Part shown: piece after piece, positions 32,583 through 42,123 of the stretch
Numbering within the stretch: position 1 is the first letter of the stretch
Layout: each line of letters starts with the position of its first letter
Assembly (NCBI RefSeq): GCF_900104675.1
Contig: NZ_LT629945.1
Coordinates: 1,664,756-1,728,755, forward strand
Length of the DNA stretch: 64,000 bases
DNA from: Angelakisella massiliensis
GTDB lineage: Bacteria > Bacillota > Clostridia > Oscillospirales > Ruminococcaceae
Direction of reading: 5' to 3'
Translations under genes and position numbers: made by a program
Notes under the pieces: model-generated
Seen by the model: only the letters and a program-made list of their open reading frames with translations
The model's database searches: none
Told to the model about the DNA's origin: nothing

Positions 32583-35500
32583 TCAATCCCACCAGAGATA
32601 CCAGACAGTGGACTGCCGCAGCACATCCGCCAGAGCGCCCACGGTGGCGTCCTCCGGCTCCTGGTCCACAATATCCGGGCAGAAGCCATACTGCTCCAAC
32701 GCTGCTTCCATGGCGTTCTCCTCAGAAACCGGTACCGGAAGGTCAAATTCCAATTCATCGTGGCTCATGGCGGCAGGCACCGCGCCATACTGCTCGAACC
32801 AGTATTTGGCCGCCGCCATCAGTTCCGGCGTATCCGGGCAGTCGTTCCAGTTTCCGAAGGGCAGATACGCGAAGATCTCCCAGGGGTTCTTCACCGGAAT
32901 TTTCGCCAGAATGAGAGGATGGGTCATATCGGTGCCGGAATCCCAGTAGCAGGAGAAACGGTTATTCTCATAGCCGCCCTCCATCTCGCCCAGGACTTCC
33001 TCATCCCAGTCCATATCATCGTCCTCGGCTTCTTCCTTGCGCTGGCCGGTCAATTCTTCCAAAACCGCCTTTCCGTCCTTGACAGGGGCGGAGAGCATCT
33101 TCTTCCGGTACTCCGTTACAGTTTTGAGGTCAAATTCGTAAATGTCTGCTTCATTCTCCGGGTCGGCATTCATTACCAGACACTCCAACAGCGTTTCGTC
33201 ATCCGCCTTGATGAGCACCGGCACAAAGCCTTCCTGGGCGCTGTCCCGCTTGGCATAGTTGTAGGCTGCCATGATGGGGTCATCATCCTTCATGGAGGGG
33301 AAATAGGTACACTCGCAGTCCAGATACTCCATGATGGCCTGAGCCACCTCGGAAGGCTCCAGTGTGTCCTCGTCGAAGTCCTGTCCCTGCCAGTTGGTGA
33401 AGCGTTCCTCGATCACCTTTGCCATGGCCTGATAGTAGTCCTCGTCAAAGGCAATGAACAAATAGGCTTCATCCTGGATCTCATCGGAGTAATTGCGCTC
33501 CTGCCCAATGACGCCAATGGCGTAGTCGTCGATGTCGCTGGGGAAATAGGGGCTGTCCGGCTCCCCATAGTAGTAGGAGGCAAAGGCCCGGCCGATCTTG
33601 TTAAACATCGGGCCCACCAGCTGCCCATCCAGCTCATCCCGGATAAATTCCCGCAGATCCACGCTGGCAGGATCAGCCTTGACCTTTTCTACCACCTCTC
33701 CGTACTCCGCAAGGAATTCTTCGCCCATCAGGTCGTGCTCCATACACCAGCGCAGGTAAATAGCCATGTGGTTGTAGGCGCTCAGCTCATCCACCGGCAG
33801 ATTCTTTTCCTGAATGGTTTCCAGGTGCCAGTCAGCGCAATCCATTTCCATCACGCCGCCGTCCTCCACGCTGCCAAGTTTCCCCATAGTCATGGCATTG
33901 GGACGGGTATTGTAAGTCACAAAGCTGATGCCGTCCATTTTGTCCAGCAGAGCATCTGCGTCATGCTCCATCTTATATTCCAATTCCTCTCGGTAGAGGG
34001 GGATCACCTGATAGAAGTTGACCTCCTCACCACTCGGCAGGATGCAGACCTCGCTTCCATCTTCGGTGTCCTGGGGACCGGTCAGCATGGCGGCGCACAG
34101 CTTTGTGCCCTTTGCAAAGTCCTCCTCATTGTCCATGGTATGGCCAAAGCCCAGCCAGGTATCGCTGGCAATGGGCAGGCGGGCCAGGGTTTTCAGCAGG
34201 CGGATGGGCCAATACCACCGCTCATTCTTCAAATCCTCATGCTTCAGTTTCCAGTTCCCCGGCAGCGCAATAGCCAGCTCCGCCCGCTCCAACTTGTATT
34301 CCGCCAGTTCCTCCGGCACATTCATCCGGTGGGCACCCATGCCCATGGTGACCAGGGTGTAGTAGTCCCGCTCCTCGGAGGGCGGCACCACGCAGATGTC
34401 CACATGGATATCCGGCGAAGACAGTTCATGGAACACATTCTCGAACTTGCCAAAATACTGCTGGATATGCCCCTCGACGGCTTCCGTCTCTTCCTCGGTG
34501 TAGACCTCGGGAACACCGGTTTCTTCATCCTCGGGAGCTTCGCCGTCCGGGTCATCGTCACCATCGTCAGGGTCACCGTCCGATGACGCCCAGGAGATTT
34601 TCAGAGTCATCTGCTCCTCCGGCAGGCCGACGCCCGGGCTGCGGGTGATGGTGTGCTTATCATCTGCCGCAAAACCGATGGTCTCCCCATCGTGCAGTTC
34701 CACATCATTCTCCAGCACATAGGAGGTAAGGTTTGCCAGGAAGTTCCGCAGATCGCCCGGCTCGGCGTCGGTACCCAGCACCTCCATCTCGTCTTTGCCG
34801 AACACATCCAAACCGTAGGTGTAGCCATTCATACCATTCTCATCCCGCCAGAGGCCGAACCAGACCCAGTTGAAGATGGGCAGCTCGTCTTCCTGCATCA
34901 TGTCGGCAAAACCCTCATAGAATTGGGGCTCAAACACCACGCCGCTGGTATAGATGCCGGTGGCATATTTCTGGCGGCAGCAGGCAGCCACCACCTTGGC
35001 GAACAGCTTACCCTTTTCCAGCAGGTCCTCCTCTTTGCCCAGCACCGCAACCATGATGTGGGCGCTGTGTTCCTTGGCAACCTTGACTGCATCCTCCCAC
35101 ATATAGTTATTTTCCGCATTGGCCTCGGCCTCGCCGCCGGGAATGGGATAGGTGGCCAAGCTGACAGCGGCCAACATATCGCCCACTTCAAACACCAGTG
35201 CGTCGTCGTCTTTCTCCTCGCTGGCGTCGTATTCCTCCACTGGGATGTCCCATTTTTCCTTCATGTCCCGGATGAACTGCCCTTTATCCCATTCTGCCTT
35301 GGACAGCAGCACAAAGCCGGTGAAGACACCTGTGTGGTCACTCTCGTCTTCGTTCTCTGCCTCGGCCCGTTTTTCTATCTCCTTCTGACACTCCTGAATC
35401 ACCACCGGGGCATCCTCGTCCTCAGGGTCCAGCTCCGCCCACCGCTGGGCGTAGGGGATGGCCTTTTCCTCCTGCCCATAGAGATACTGGTAGGCATAGG

Positions 35501-38216
35501 CCATGCGCATATTCCACTGGGCCTTGTCCTGGCCCTCCTCCCGGACAGATTCCAGCACCTGGATGGCCCGTCGGAGAGCCTTATCCCCCTTGTAGTTGGG
35601 GGTTCCCTCCTGATGATCTCCCAAAATAGCGTAATTCTCCAGCGCCCGTGCCATGGCGTAGGCAATGCGGTAATTTCGCCAGTCCTCCGGGATGGCGTTG
35701 AGCGCCTGAATGCAGCGGGTGTACTCATCCTCGTCGTTCCACTGCTCTATCTGTGCGAAGAATTCTTCCTCATTCTGCTGTGTATAAGGGATATAGTCCA
35801 TATCCGTCAGCGTTTCGTCCAGCTCGGGGACCTGATCCTCATCGTCCGGTTCCTCCTCGGGCGGTGTTTTCAGGTTCACAGTGCCTGCCTCCCGGCGGAA
35901 GGTGTGGAAGCTGGCCCAAGGGATGTCACTGCCCTCGAAGAATTCCTTGGCCATCTGGAGTGCCGAGTGAATGTCCCAGGCGATGAAGTCCACATAGCCG
36001 CAGTAGAGTCCGGTGGCTCCGCCGGTGAGGGTGAGTACCTCCGGCCCGTCGCCGGTGGTGAACACTTCTTCCAGCTTATCCCGGAAGTCGAAGATCTTAT
36101 CCGTTCCTTCCTCCTCCCGCAGGGTATCCAAGGGATAGCAGAAGAAGCCCGCTACCGCTCCGTCGGCATGGAGCGCGTCCATGAAGTCATTGTCGGCATC
36201 CAGATAGCCGTTGATGAGCGGAGCACAGTTGGTGGAACCGGCAATTACATCCAATCGCCAGTCGGCTTCCGGGTCCTTGTTGGGTTCCATTTTGTAGCCA
36301 AGGTAGCTGTTCAGATAGGCTTCCGGGTCGGTGGAGAGGTTTACTCCCTTTTCCTTCAGCATATCGGGCAGCTGGGACAGGAGGAAGGACTGCTCTGCCT
36401 TGGGCTCTTCCAGCACATTGAAGTCATCAATGTACCACATGTGGGAGATCTCGCCCAGCACTTGATCGGTAAGGGTGGTAAGCATCCACCAGGCTCGGCC
36501 TTCCGCCTCCCGAAGCATGGGCAGCAGCTTTTCGCAGTAGGCGGAGATGGCGAAGCTGTTTTCACCCTGCTCCTCCAGCCAGATCTGCACATCATCCCCA
36601 GAGATATTCCATCCATCCTCGGTACGCAGACCGATGTTCTGGAGGGGTTGACGGCCCACCAGGATGTTCCAGTACTCCAGCACCTCCTTGGGGGCGTGCT
36701 TCTGGAAGTAAATCAGCTCAAACAGCTTGACCTTGTCCCCCTCCGGGGTGAGGATCAGCTCATACTTCTCGCCATTGAAGCCCATCTCGAAGGAAATCTC
36801 GTCAAAGACCAGATTCAGGGTTTCCTGCATTTGGGCCACGAGTTCTGCGCCGCGGGTGTGATCTTTGTCCTCATCCATCATCTGGCGCAATTCTGCTTCC
36901 ATCTCGGCAAAGGTTTCCCACCAGTCCTCTGTCCGCTCCCGGAAGCACTCCGAGAACTGCGGCAGGGAGATGCCCTTCTTGCACCCGTCGATCAGTTCCT
37001 CAATATTCTGTCGGGTGTTGAGCTTCGGATCATCACCGGGATGCAGTTCCAGAGCTTTTTCAAAATACCGCAGAGCGCGGCCCTCCTGATCCAGATAGTA
37101 ATAGGAATAGCCCATGCGAAAGTTCCAGGAATAAGTATCTCCCAGTTCCTCCTCATGGGACTGCATCAGTTCCAGTGCCTGGTGAAGCAGCTTCCTTCCC
37201 TCCGGCTCGCTGGAGTCCGCCAGATTGTTGTAGGCGCGGGCCAGCTCCATATCCATTTCCGGGGTACGCTCCTCGGCAGAGATTGCCTCCAGTGCGTCAA
37301 CGATTTTCTGGTGTTTGTCCTCCTCATGCCACTTCTGGCACTGCTTCAAAATATCCATATCCTGTTCCTCCTCGTCCTCATCTGGTTTCCAGTCTTTGAT
37401 CTGCTGGAACACGCCGTTCTCATCCCGCTCAAAGGCGCAGGGGGTGGGGGTGTTCAGCAGAGGGATGATGTCGGGATCGTCGTTGCAGATTGTGTTCAGC
37501 TTGTAAATCCCGGCGTTGTTAGGGTCGTCCATGTAGGTGTCGCTCTCGTCTCCGGCGGTGAAGCGCCAGCCGCTGTCCCAGTCGCCGTCCGGCTTCTCCC
37601 GGTAGCAGTAGCCAACCTTGCAGCCCTCCACTGTGATGCGGTTGGTGGCGATACAGCCGGTGGCGTCCTCCCAGTCGGGGAGTAGATTCTTCATGTCCTC
37701 CGCCTTTACATAGAAGTCCCGGCGGCGGCCGCCGGACTCGTACAGCTCCTTCCGCAAGGCCTCCACATCCCAAGCCATCTCTTGGATCTCCTCGTCGTCC
37801 ATCATCTCACTGAGGTCATATTCCAGCGGATTCTGGGCAAAATCTGCCAGGGCCTTGTTCATGGCGTCGTGTTCCTCTGGCGTGGCGGTGATGCGGATGC
37901 GGCGGGAGGGGGGGTTGTACTCGTCCAGATCGTGGAGGTTTACACTGCCGCTGACGCTGCACTCCAGCAGGATGGCGGCCAGATCAGTGACCACATCAAT
38001 GGCGAAGTGGAAGTCCATCTCCACGCCATCGGAGTGTGTAAACTCCAGATACTCCACGGTCTGGCGGAAGTCCCAGTTCTGCTTGTCCAGCCCGATTTTG
38101 GCGAAAATCTCGCTGAGGGGGATTTCCTCTTTCTTCTGGTCTTCTAAAAAGGCCACAAGGTTCAGGCTGTCGTCCGAGCCTCCGATAAAGTTGCCCCAGT
38201 ATTTTTTGATATACAT
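32583..38216 (-). CDS. Giant multi-module immunity fusion protein (1877 aa)
   Basis: One uninterrupted 1877-residue, strongly acidic protein. Modules by approximate residue: 1-155 an uncharacterised opening domain (YWGNFIGGSDDSLNLVAFL); 165-270 DUF2185/Imm33-like (GCIATNRITVEG, DSGWRFTAGDESD); 290-415 a TPR block; 430-785 uncharacterised; 815-945 a second TPR block resembling the first (NMRMAYAYQYL versus NFRMGYSYYYL); 960-1205 DUF4261; 1205-1235 an Asp/Pro linker; 1240-1430 SUFU-like (HVDICVVPPSEERDYYTLVT, MNVPEELAEYKLERAELAIALP); 1440-1650 uncharacterised; 1770-1877 DUF4253, ending WYLWWD. ATG 38216 is favoured by AGGAGG six bases upstream. No signal peptide is present, so it should be cytoplasmic. 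It looks like several immunity proteins on one chain, linked by TPR spacers. Confidence 0.75.
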   Translation of the reverse strand: MYIKKYWGNFIGGSDDSLNLVAFLEDQKKEEIPLSEIFAKIGLDKQNWDFRQTVEYLEFTHSDGVEMDFHFAIDVVTDLAAILLECSVSGSVNLHDLDEYNPPSRRIRITATPEEHDAMNKALADFAQNPLEYDLSEMMDDEEIQEMAWDVEALRKELYESGGRRRDFYVKAEDMKNLLPDWEDATGCIATNRITVEGCKVGYCYREKPDGDWDSGWRFTAGDESDTYMDDPNNAGIYKLNTICNDDPDIIPLLNTPTPCAFERDENGVFQQIKDWKPDEDEEEQDMDILKQCQKWHEEDKHQKIVDALEAISAEERTPEMDMELARAYNNLADSSEPEGRKLLHQALELMQSHEEELGDTYSWNFRMGYSYYYLDQEGRALRYFEKALELHPGDDPKLNTRQNIEELIDGCKKGISLPQFSECFRERTEDWWETFAEMEAELRQMMDEDKDHTRGAELVAQMQETLNLVFDEISFEMGFNGEKYELILTPEGDKVKLFELIYFQKHAPKEVLEYWNILVGRQPLQNIGLRTEDGWNISGDDVQIWLEEQGENSFAISAYCEKLLPMLREAEGRAWWMLTTLTDQVLGEISHMWYIDDFNVLEEPKAEQSFLLSQLPDMLKEKGVNLSTDPEAYLNSYLGYKMEPNKDPEADWRLDVIAGSTNCAPLINGYLDADNDFMDALHADGAVAGFFCYPLDTLREEEGTDKIFDFRDKLEEVFTTGDGPEVLTLTGGATGLYCGYVDFIAWDIHSALQMAKEFFEGSDIPWASFHTFRREAGTVNLKTPPEEEPDDEDQVPELDETLTDMDYIPYTQQNEEEFFAQIEQWNDEDEYTRCIQALNAIPEDWRNYRIAYAMARALENYAILGDHQEGTPNYKGDKALRRAIQVLESVREEGQDKAQWNMRMAYAYQYLYGQEEKAIPYAQRWAELDPEDEDAPVVIQECQKEIEKRAEAENEDESDHTGVFTGFVLLSKAEWDKGQFIRDMKEKWDIPVEEYDASEEKDDDALVFEVGDMLAAVSLATYPIPGGEAEANAENNYMWEDAVKVAKEHSAHIMVAVLGKEEDLLEKGKLFAKVVAACCRQKYATGIYTSGVVFEPQFYEGFADMMQEDELPIFNWVWFGLWRDENGMNGYTYGLDVFGKDEMEVLGTDAEPGDLRNFLANLTSYVLENDVELHDGETIGFAADDKHTITRSPGVGLPEEQMTLKISWASSDGDPDDGDDDPDGEAPEDEETGVPEVYTEEETEAVEGHIQQYFGKFENVFHELSSPDIHVDICVVPPSEERDYYTLVTMGMGAHRMNVPEELAEYKLERAELAIALPGNWKLKHEDLKNERWYWPIRLLKTLARLPIASDTWLGFGHTMDNEEDFAKGTKLCAAMLTGPQDTEDGSEVCILPSGEEVNFYQVIPLYREELEYKMEHDADALLDKMDGISFVTYNTRPNAMTMGKLGSVEDGGVMEMDCADWHLETIQEKNLPVDELSAYNHMAIYLRWCMEHDLMGEEFLAEYGEVVEKVKADPASVDLREFIRDELDGQLVGPMFNKIGRAFASYYYGEPDSPYFPSDIDDYAIGVIGQERNYSDEIQDEAYLFIAFDEDYYQAMAKVIEERFTNWQGQDFDEDTLEPSEVAQAIMEYLDCECTYFPSMKDDDPIMAAYNYAKRDSAQEGFVPVLIKADDETLLECLVMNADPENEADIYEFDLKTVTEYRKKMLSAPVKDGKAVLEELTGQRKEEAEDDDMDWDEEVLGEMEGGYENNRFSCYWDSGTDMTHPLILAKIPVKNPWEIFAYLPFGNWNDCPDTPELMAAAKYWFEQYGAVPAAMSHDELEFDLPVPVSEENAMEAALEQYGFCPDIVDQEPEDATVGALADVLRQSTVWYLWWD

Positions 38217-38227
38217 GACCATCCTCC

Positions 38228-39076
38228 TCACTTGCGTGTCAAAGTTCCGTTATCAATGAGGGCAGCTTCCCGGATGCGCCGGAGGGATTCCGGCTCCAAC
38301 AAAAACTCCCGCAGGTTCGGGTCCTCAAAGAAGGACATGGGACGCACCTGTGTCGGCCCGGCAACCGCCCACAGCCGCGATGTTGCCAACCGCTCCGCTG
38401 TCTGGAGCGCCTTCTCCCGATTCCCCAGATAGAGATAGCGGGCGATTGCGTCCCGATAGGAGGAGTCAGCCATAGGCACGCCCTGAATCTCCTCAAACAG
38501 ATCCACCGCATCTCTGGCTGTTCCGAACATACAGCAGTGGTTATAGAGCTTCCGTTTGGCATCGGGATCGTCCGGCGAGAGCTTTTTATTCTGTTCAACG
38601 AGTTTCGCCCAGAGCTGCTCCTTTGTCTGTGGTTCTTCTGGTTCATGGTAGGGATAGTTCTTGTCGTTGTCCGCGAAGGGCATAATGCCCCGCTTGAGGT
38701 AGTCCATCAGGATGTCACAGAAACGATCCCGCTGGGGAAGGCCATTCTCAGCCCGGATGCGCGCCTGTTCCTTCGTAAGCGCCTCTATCAGTTCCTGCTC
38801 CCGGTGCAGCTGGATAGCGGCTACCGTCATGGCGATCATGTGCTCGTCGCTTACATTGCTGTAATACCACTCTTCCAGCCAGGGAAGAACCGTCAGATCC
38901 AGATTCAGTGCTGTTTCATAGTCCAGATTGAAATAGGCAACCTCTGCCTTGATTGCTGCCACTTGATGCGGGTATTTGTCAGCGAAGGTTTCCAAAGCAG
39001 TGAGTGCTTCTTCTTTGCCATCCATGATCTCATAGCAGACCATGCGGAACTTTTTTGGCAGTTTGATTACTTCCAT
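38228..39076 (-). CDS. TPR-like helical immunity-associated protein
   Basis: The 282-residue protein is helical throughout with TPR- or Sel1-like pairs (LETFADKYPHQVAAIKAEVAYFNLDYETAL; YLYLGNREKALQTAERLATSRL). The conserved segment MPFADNDKNYPYHEPEEPQTK connects two helical halves. It stops 11 bp before the giant fusion gene, in which similar TPR blocks occur, so it may be a partner or a related scaffold. ATG 39076 follows AAAAGGAGATACAG. No named family beyond TPR-like repeats is recognised. Confidence 0.5.
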   Translation of the reverse strand: MEVIKLPKKFRMVCYEIMDGKEEALTALETFADKYPHQVAAIKAEVAYFNLDYETALNLDLTVLPWLEEWYYSNVSDEHMIAMTVAAIQLHREQELIEALTKEQARIRAENGLPQRDRFCDILMDYLKRGIMPFADNDKNYPYHEPEEPQTKEQLWAKLVEQNKKLSPDDPDAKRKLYNHCCMFGTARDAVDLFEEIQGVPMADSSYRDAIARYLYLGNREKALQTAERLATSRLWAVAGPTQVRPMSFFEDPNLREFLLEPESLRRIREAALIDNGTLTRK

Positions 39077-39381
39077 GTCTGTATCTCCTTTTACTTCAGT
39101 TTATCATCTTTTTTATTATCAGAACAGCACATTTGTGTTTGCTGTACATCATTTTTTGAGGGCTGAAAGTTCGATTGAACTTCTGAAAAATATGTTCCAT
39201 ATCGTCCCCAAAACTTGGTACCCAGATTTTCCTTTTTGATATCTGCCACCTGCCGAAAGACCGGATTGATTGCCTATCAGCAAAGACAGTCGAGGCTGTC
39301 AGCGGCGGCTCATGAAATGTGCAGTTCATCTTGACCGTTGCTGGCTCGGTTGGCTTTGCTATCTCCCCGATAAATGGGAAG
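39077..39381. other. Largest gap inside the immunity array
   Basis: This 305-bp AT-rich gap is the only one of this size in 40 kb of packed genes. A frame on the - strand runs through it but has no ribosome site or recognisable domain and overlaps the DUF5071 gene. The gap may hold an internal promoter for the TPR/giant fusion genes (TGATAAT lies about 50 bp before the 39076 start on the - strand) or a decayed immunity gene. Confidence 0.4.
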
Positions 39382-39792
39382 TTATCGACCTGTTTTTGAT
39401 AGTCTGTTCTGCAAGAAGATAACAGCGGCTTCATGTACTTCTTCTCTTAATTCGCCCTGTGTAGGACTTTTTGCAATCCTCTGTATATCTGAGAGAATAC
39501 AATTTATGCTCTCATCGGAAAAAAGAGGTGCCAGACAGGTGATAATCCAATACTTCCATATGTCGTCTTTTTCATGTGGACTTAAAACTCTATGAATTAA
39601 AGGAACAAGGGCTGATTGGTGTAAAGCGAGCACCGGCAAAATATCACCAGCAACAGGCCAATTACAGTCCTGTATCCACTCCAAAAGAGAGGGTAATATC
39701 GGCTCAATCTCATTGTCAGTAAGGTGTTTTAGCCTCTCTATATTTGAACTATCAAATTTATTTTTTGGCACTAAGTCGTGAATATCTGTCAT
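39382..39792 (-). CDS. DUF5071 family protein (AT-rich)
   Basis: The 136-residue protein fits DUF5071: LVPKNKFDSSNIERL, then ILPSLLEWIQDCNWPVAGDILPVL, DDIWKYWIITCL. This is a small HEAT-like helical family repeatedly seen in immunity arrays of Firmicutes and Bacteroidetes. The start at ATG 39792 has only a weak ribosome site (GGAG 13 bases upstream); a TTG at 39816 is the alternative. The gene is among the most A/T-rich in the array, which points to a separate origin. Confidence 0.7.
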   Translation of the reverse strand: MTDIHDLVPKNKFDSSNIERLKHLTDNEIEPILPSLLEWIQDCNWPVAGDILPVLALHQSALVPLIHRVLSPHEKDDIWKYWIITCLAPLFSDESINCILSDIQRIAKSPTQGELREEVHEAAVIFLQNRLSKTGR

Positions 39793-39912
39793 ATTAGCTC
39801 TTAATCTCCATCTCAAATATTATTTTGTCGTTCTCCAAATACTTTTTTCTTTCTTAAAGAAGACGGAGCGTGTTGTTCACCTTGTCTGTACCATACGCGG
39901 TACGCATGGCAT

Positions 39913-40467
39913 TCACTCCTCTAAGCGTTTCAGGTACGGAGCAGGGACCACCTTTGTCAGCCACACTCCATTGGCGGATAAATAAAAGAGATATCCGTCG
40001 CGGTGCATCTGTCCGGCATCCACCAGGTAAATCACAGGCTGGCCGTGCCGTTGGCCTACTTTTTCGGCGGTTTCGGGATCTGGGGACAGATGGACATACA
40101 GGCGGCTTTGGGGAAGCAGTCCCTGGACCTCGATGGAGGCGGCAAACCGCTGGGCTGTTCCGTGGTACAGCGTCTCCGGTGGTTCAGTCACGGGGAGTTC
40201 CACATCCACCTGAATGGAGTGGCCCTGGTTGGCCCGGATTTTTGTCCCGTCCTCGCTGAAGGAATACCGCTGCTTTTCATCACTCCGCACGATTTCCTCC
40301 AGAATGTCCCGGTTGATGGGGTATTTTCTGCTGATACCCGCCAGCAGCGTATTGACATCCGCCCAGCCATGGGTATCCAACTTGATCCCAATAACCTCCG
40401 GCTTGTGCCGAAGGATCAAGCTGATATACTTGCTGATCCTTGTAAGATCGGGTGTTGTTTCTCTCAT
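39913..40467 (-). CDS. kptA: KptA/Tpt1 family RNA 2'-phosphotransferase
   Basis: The 184-residue protein is a clear KptA/Tpt1 member: RISKYISLILRHKPE at the start with Arg20 and His21, TKIRANQGHS with Arg78, LYHGT with His102, and KVGQRHG with Arg140. These match the Arg-His-Arg-Arg catalytic tetrad and flanking motifs of the family. The enzyme uses NAD+ to remove a 2'-phosphate from RNA, yielding ADP-ribose cyclic phosphate. Bacteria lack the tRNA splicing that needs it in yeast, so its natural target here is open; being inside an immunity array, it may repair RNA damaged by a toxin or handle ADP-ribosylated nucleic acid (inference). ATG 40467 has GCGGAGGGCACC upstream. Confidence 0.88.
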   Translation of the reverse strand: MRETTPDLTRISKYISLILRHKPEVIGIKLDTHGWADVNTLLAGISRKYPINRDILEEIVRSDEKQRYSFSEDGTKIRANQGHSIQVDVELPVTEPPETLYHGTAQRFAASIEVQGLLPQSRLYVHLSPDPETAEKVGQRHGQPVIYLVDAGQMHRDGYLFYLSANGVWLTKVVPAPYLKRLEE

Positions 40468-40483
40468 GGTGCCCTCCGCATTC

Positions 40484-41452
40484 TCAAATTGCCTCCACCC
40501 GGATAATAGGTCGGTAGAAGTCATAGTCGCCGTTCAGTTCCTTCTCCTCCTGCATTTCCGGCTTGCAGTGGGGCGAACAGGGCAGGAAACCGAGGAAGAT
40601 TCCCAGTCCGCCGCAGATGCTGCGCCCGCCATCACCGCCACAGGTGGTAAACTGCTCGGCCTTCACGACCTCCCGCATATAGGGGTCATAGGCAATGGAC
40701 AGGCCGAAGAAATTGGACTCCTCCATATCGAAGGGCTTGTCCTCATTCTCCGGGCTTTCGAAGTGGTGCAGGTGCATGGAGTAGTCCATTCCATCTCCCC
40801 AGGGAAATAGGGTGCGGCACCCGCCGCCGCACAGATAGGCCCACTCATCCGCCGTAGGCAGCGAAAGCCCCTGCTTTTCCAGCCCGGCAAGAAGTGCATC
40901 GTAGTCTGTGCGGTTATAGATACAGATCTGAAAGCCCTTTTCCGTCCGTTCAATGCGGGCTGACTGGTGCATAGTAAGGCTGTCAAGGTCGCTCCAGGCA
41001 AACTCCCGGAACTGTTTCAGCCAGTCAGGGTGGGCGGACAGTCTGGGATCGTCCATTGTGACCGGCTCCCAGCACAGTTCCTCCAGTTCCCGGCCCACCA
41101 GCATGGGGCCAATGGCTGCCTGCCGAACAGGAGCCATGCTTTCCTGGATCATCTCCTCCGGGTCCTGTTCCATCTCCCATTCCTGGAACAGATAGTCCAG
41201 TTCCTCTCGGCTCTCCTGATTCAGCCCTACGGCAAATTGTTCCCAGCCCAGGGTGACGGTATCGCCGGGGACAAAGACGAACTCCCGGCCGTCCTTTTCA
41301 AACACGCCGGTGGTGCAGCTCTGCCCCCAGCGGTCAAAGGTATGTAGACCGAGAAAGTTCATATCATAACGAGCGGCCAGGCGCTCCATCAGAGCCTGCT
41401 TCTCGGTGGTTTCCATTTGATCGAATTGGGTGCGGAATAAATTTTCGTTCAC
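40484..41452 (-). CDS. Immunity-like protein with formylglycine-generating-enzyme-like C-terminus
   Basis: The 322-residue protein has an uncharacterised N-terminal half and a C-terminal part resembling the SUMF1/FGE-sulfatase fold: LPTADEWAYLCGGGCRTLFPWGDG and a final GGDGGRSICGGLGIF segment with clustered cysteines. True FGEs oxidise a Cys in sulfatases; the second half here is short and the active-site cysteines are not in a pattern I can confirm, so it may be a binding-only derivative. It starts at GTG 41452 (GGAGAACTGCT upstream) overlapping the HEAT-like gene's stop. Confidence 0.5.
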   Translation of the reverse strand: MNENLFRTQFDQMETTEKQALMERLAARYDMNFLGLHTFDRWGQSCTTGVFEKDGREFVFVPGDTVTLGWEQFAVGLNQESREELDYLFQEWEMEQDPEEMIQESMAPVRQAAIGPMLVGRELEELCWEPVTMDDPRLSAHPDWLKQFREFAWSDLDSLTMHQSARIERTEKGFQICIYNRTDYDALLAGLEKQGLSLPTADEWAYLCGGGCRTLFPWGDGMDYSMHLHHFESPENEDKPFDMEESNFFGLSIAYDPYMREVVKAEQFTTCGGDGGRSICGGLGIFLGFLPCSPHCKPEMQEEKELNGDYDFYRPIIRVEAI

Positions 41453-42114
41453 AGCAGTTCTCCTTCAATCCTTTTTGCGTGTTCCAGCAGATAGCGCCGG
41501 CCATCCTGCTTGGCCTGCTCCAAGTATTGTGGAAGCAGGTCGGAATGGATGGCGTCCAGTGAGACCAGAACGGCGATCCGCTGGTATTCCTGAAGTTCAG
41601 GAGAGTAACAGTTGCGCTCCCAAAACAGCGGAGCGAACTGCTCCACACAGTCAGGACGCAGAGCGGGCATCGCCAGAAGCGCCCGACGGCTCACATATTC
41701 ATTGGGGTCCTTTGCAAAGTCCAGGATCATATCTTTGACTTCCTTGCCGCATGGGCATTCCGGCAGATACGCGGCAAACTGCCACTTGGCCTCATTCTCA
41801 TTGGAGGCTGCGGCCCTGCGGCAGAGGCGCTCGAACCATCGGGGATGGGAGGTGGTCTCCTGTATAAACCCCTCCGCTTCGTTGTCCCTGGCGATCAGAT
41901 AGACCATCTCATCCAGTAAGACGCTATCTGCTGTTTCTGCATCCATTTGGGTCAACACATGGCAAAAGGCACTGTAAGTATCATTCCAGTATGGATAATC
42001 GACTTCCCACTCACCGCCGAGCTCCTCGCTGGTTTTGCCGGGATAAGTGGCTTCCTGCCATTGATGGAACTTTATTGCCTGCTCCAGCAGGCGTTCACGA
42101 ATGCCCTTTGCCAT
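41449..42114 (-). CDS. HEAT-repeat-like immunity protein
   Basis: The 221-residue protein is all-helical, with HEAT-like repeats in the C-terminal half (KDMILDFAKDPNEYVSRRALLAMPAL; EYQRIAVLVSLDAIHSDLLPQYLEQAK). The N-terminal part carries FHQWQEATYPGKTSEELGGEWEVDYPYWNDTY, which I know only from uncharacterised immunity-like proteins. ATG 42114 follows GAGGTGAGCAC. It is coupled to the FGE-like gene by a 4-bp overlap. Confidence 0.5.
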   Translation of the reverse strand: MAKGIRERLLEQAIKFHQWQEATYPGKTSEELGGEWEVDYPYWNDTYSAFCHVLTQMDAETADSVLLDEMVYLIARDNEAEGFIQETTSHPRWFERLCRRAAASNENEAKWQFAAYLPECPCGKEVKDMILDFAKDPNEYVSRRALLAMPALRPDCVEQFAPLFWERNCYSPELQEYQRIAVLVSLDAIHSDLLPQYLEQAKQDGRRYLLEHAKRIEGELL

Positions 42115-42123
42115 GTGCTCACC

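Noticed and set aside
31653-34586. A 977-codon open frame on the + strand opposite the CbrC and giant fusion genes
   Set aside because: It is antisense to well-supported genes; its translation is rich in His, Leu, Val and Gln with no domain, which is typical of the complement of GC-rich genes coding acidic proteins.
34653-37685. A 1010-codon open frame on the + strand opposite the giant fusion gene
   Set aside because: Same reason: no ribosome site or domain, and the opposite strand has clear domains and codon structure.
39096-39434. A 112-codon - strand frame in the largest array gap
   Set aside because: It lacks a ribosome site, overlaps the DUF5071 gene end and shows no domain; it could be a decayed gene but is not supported as a coding sequence.
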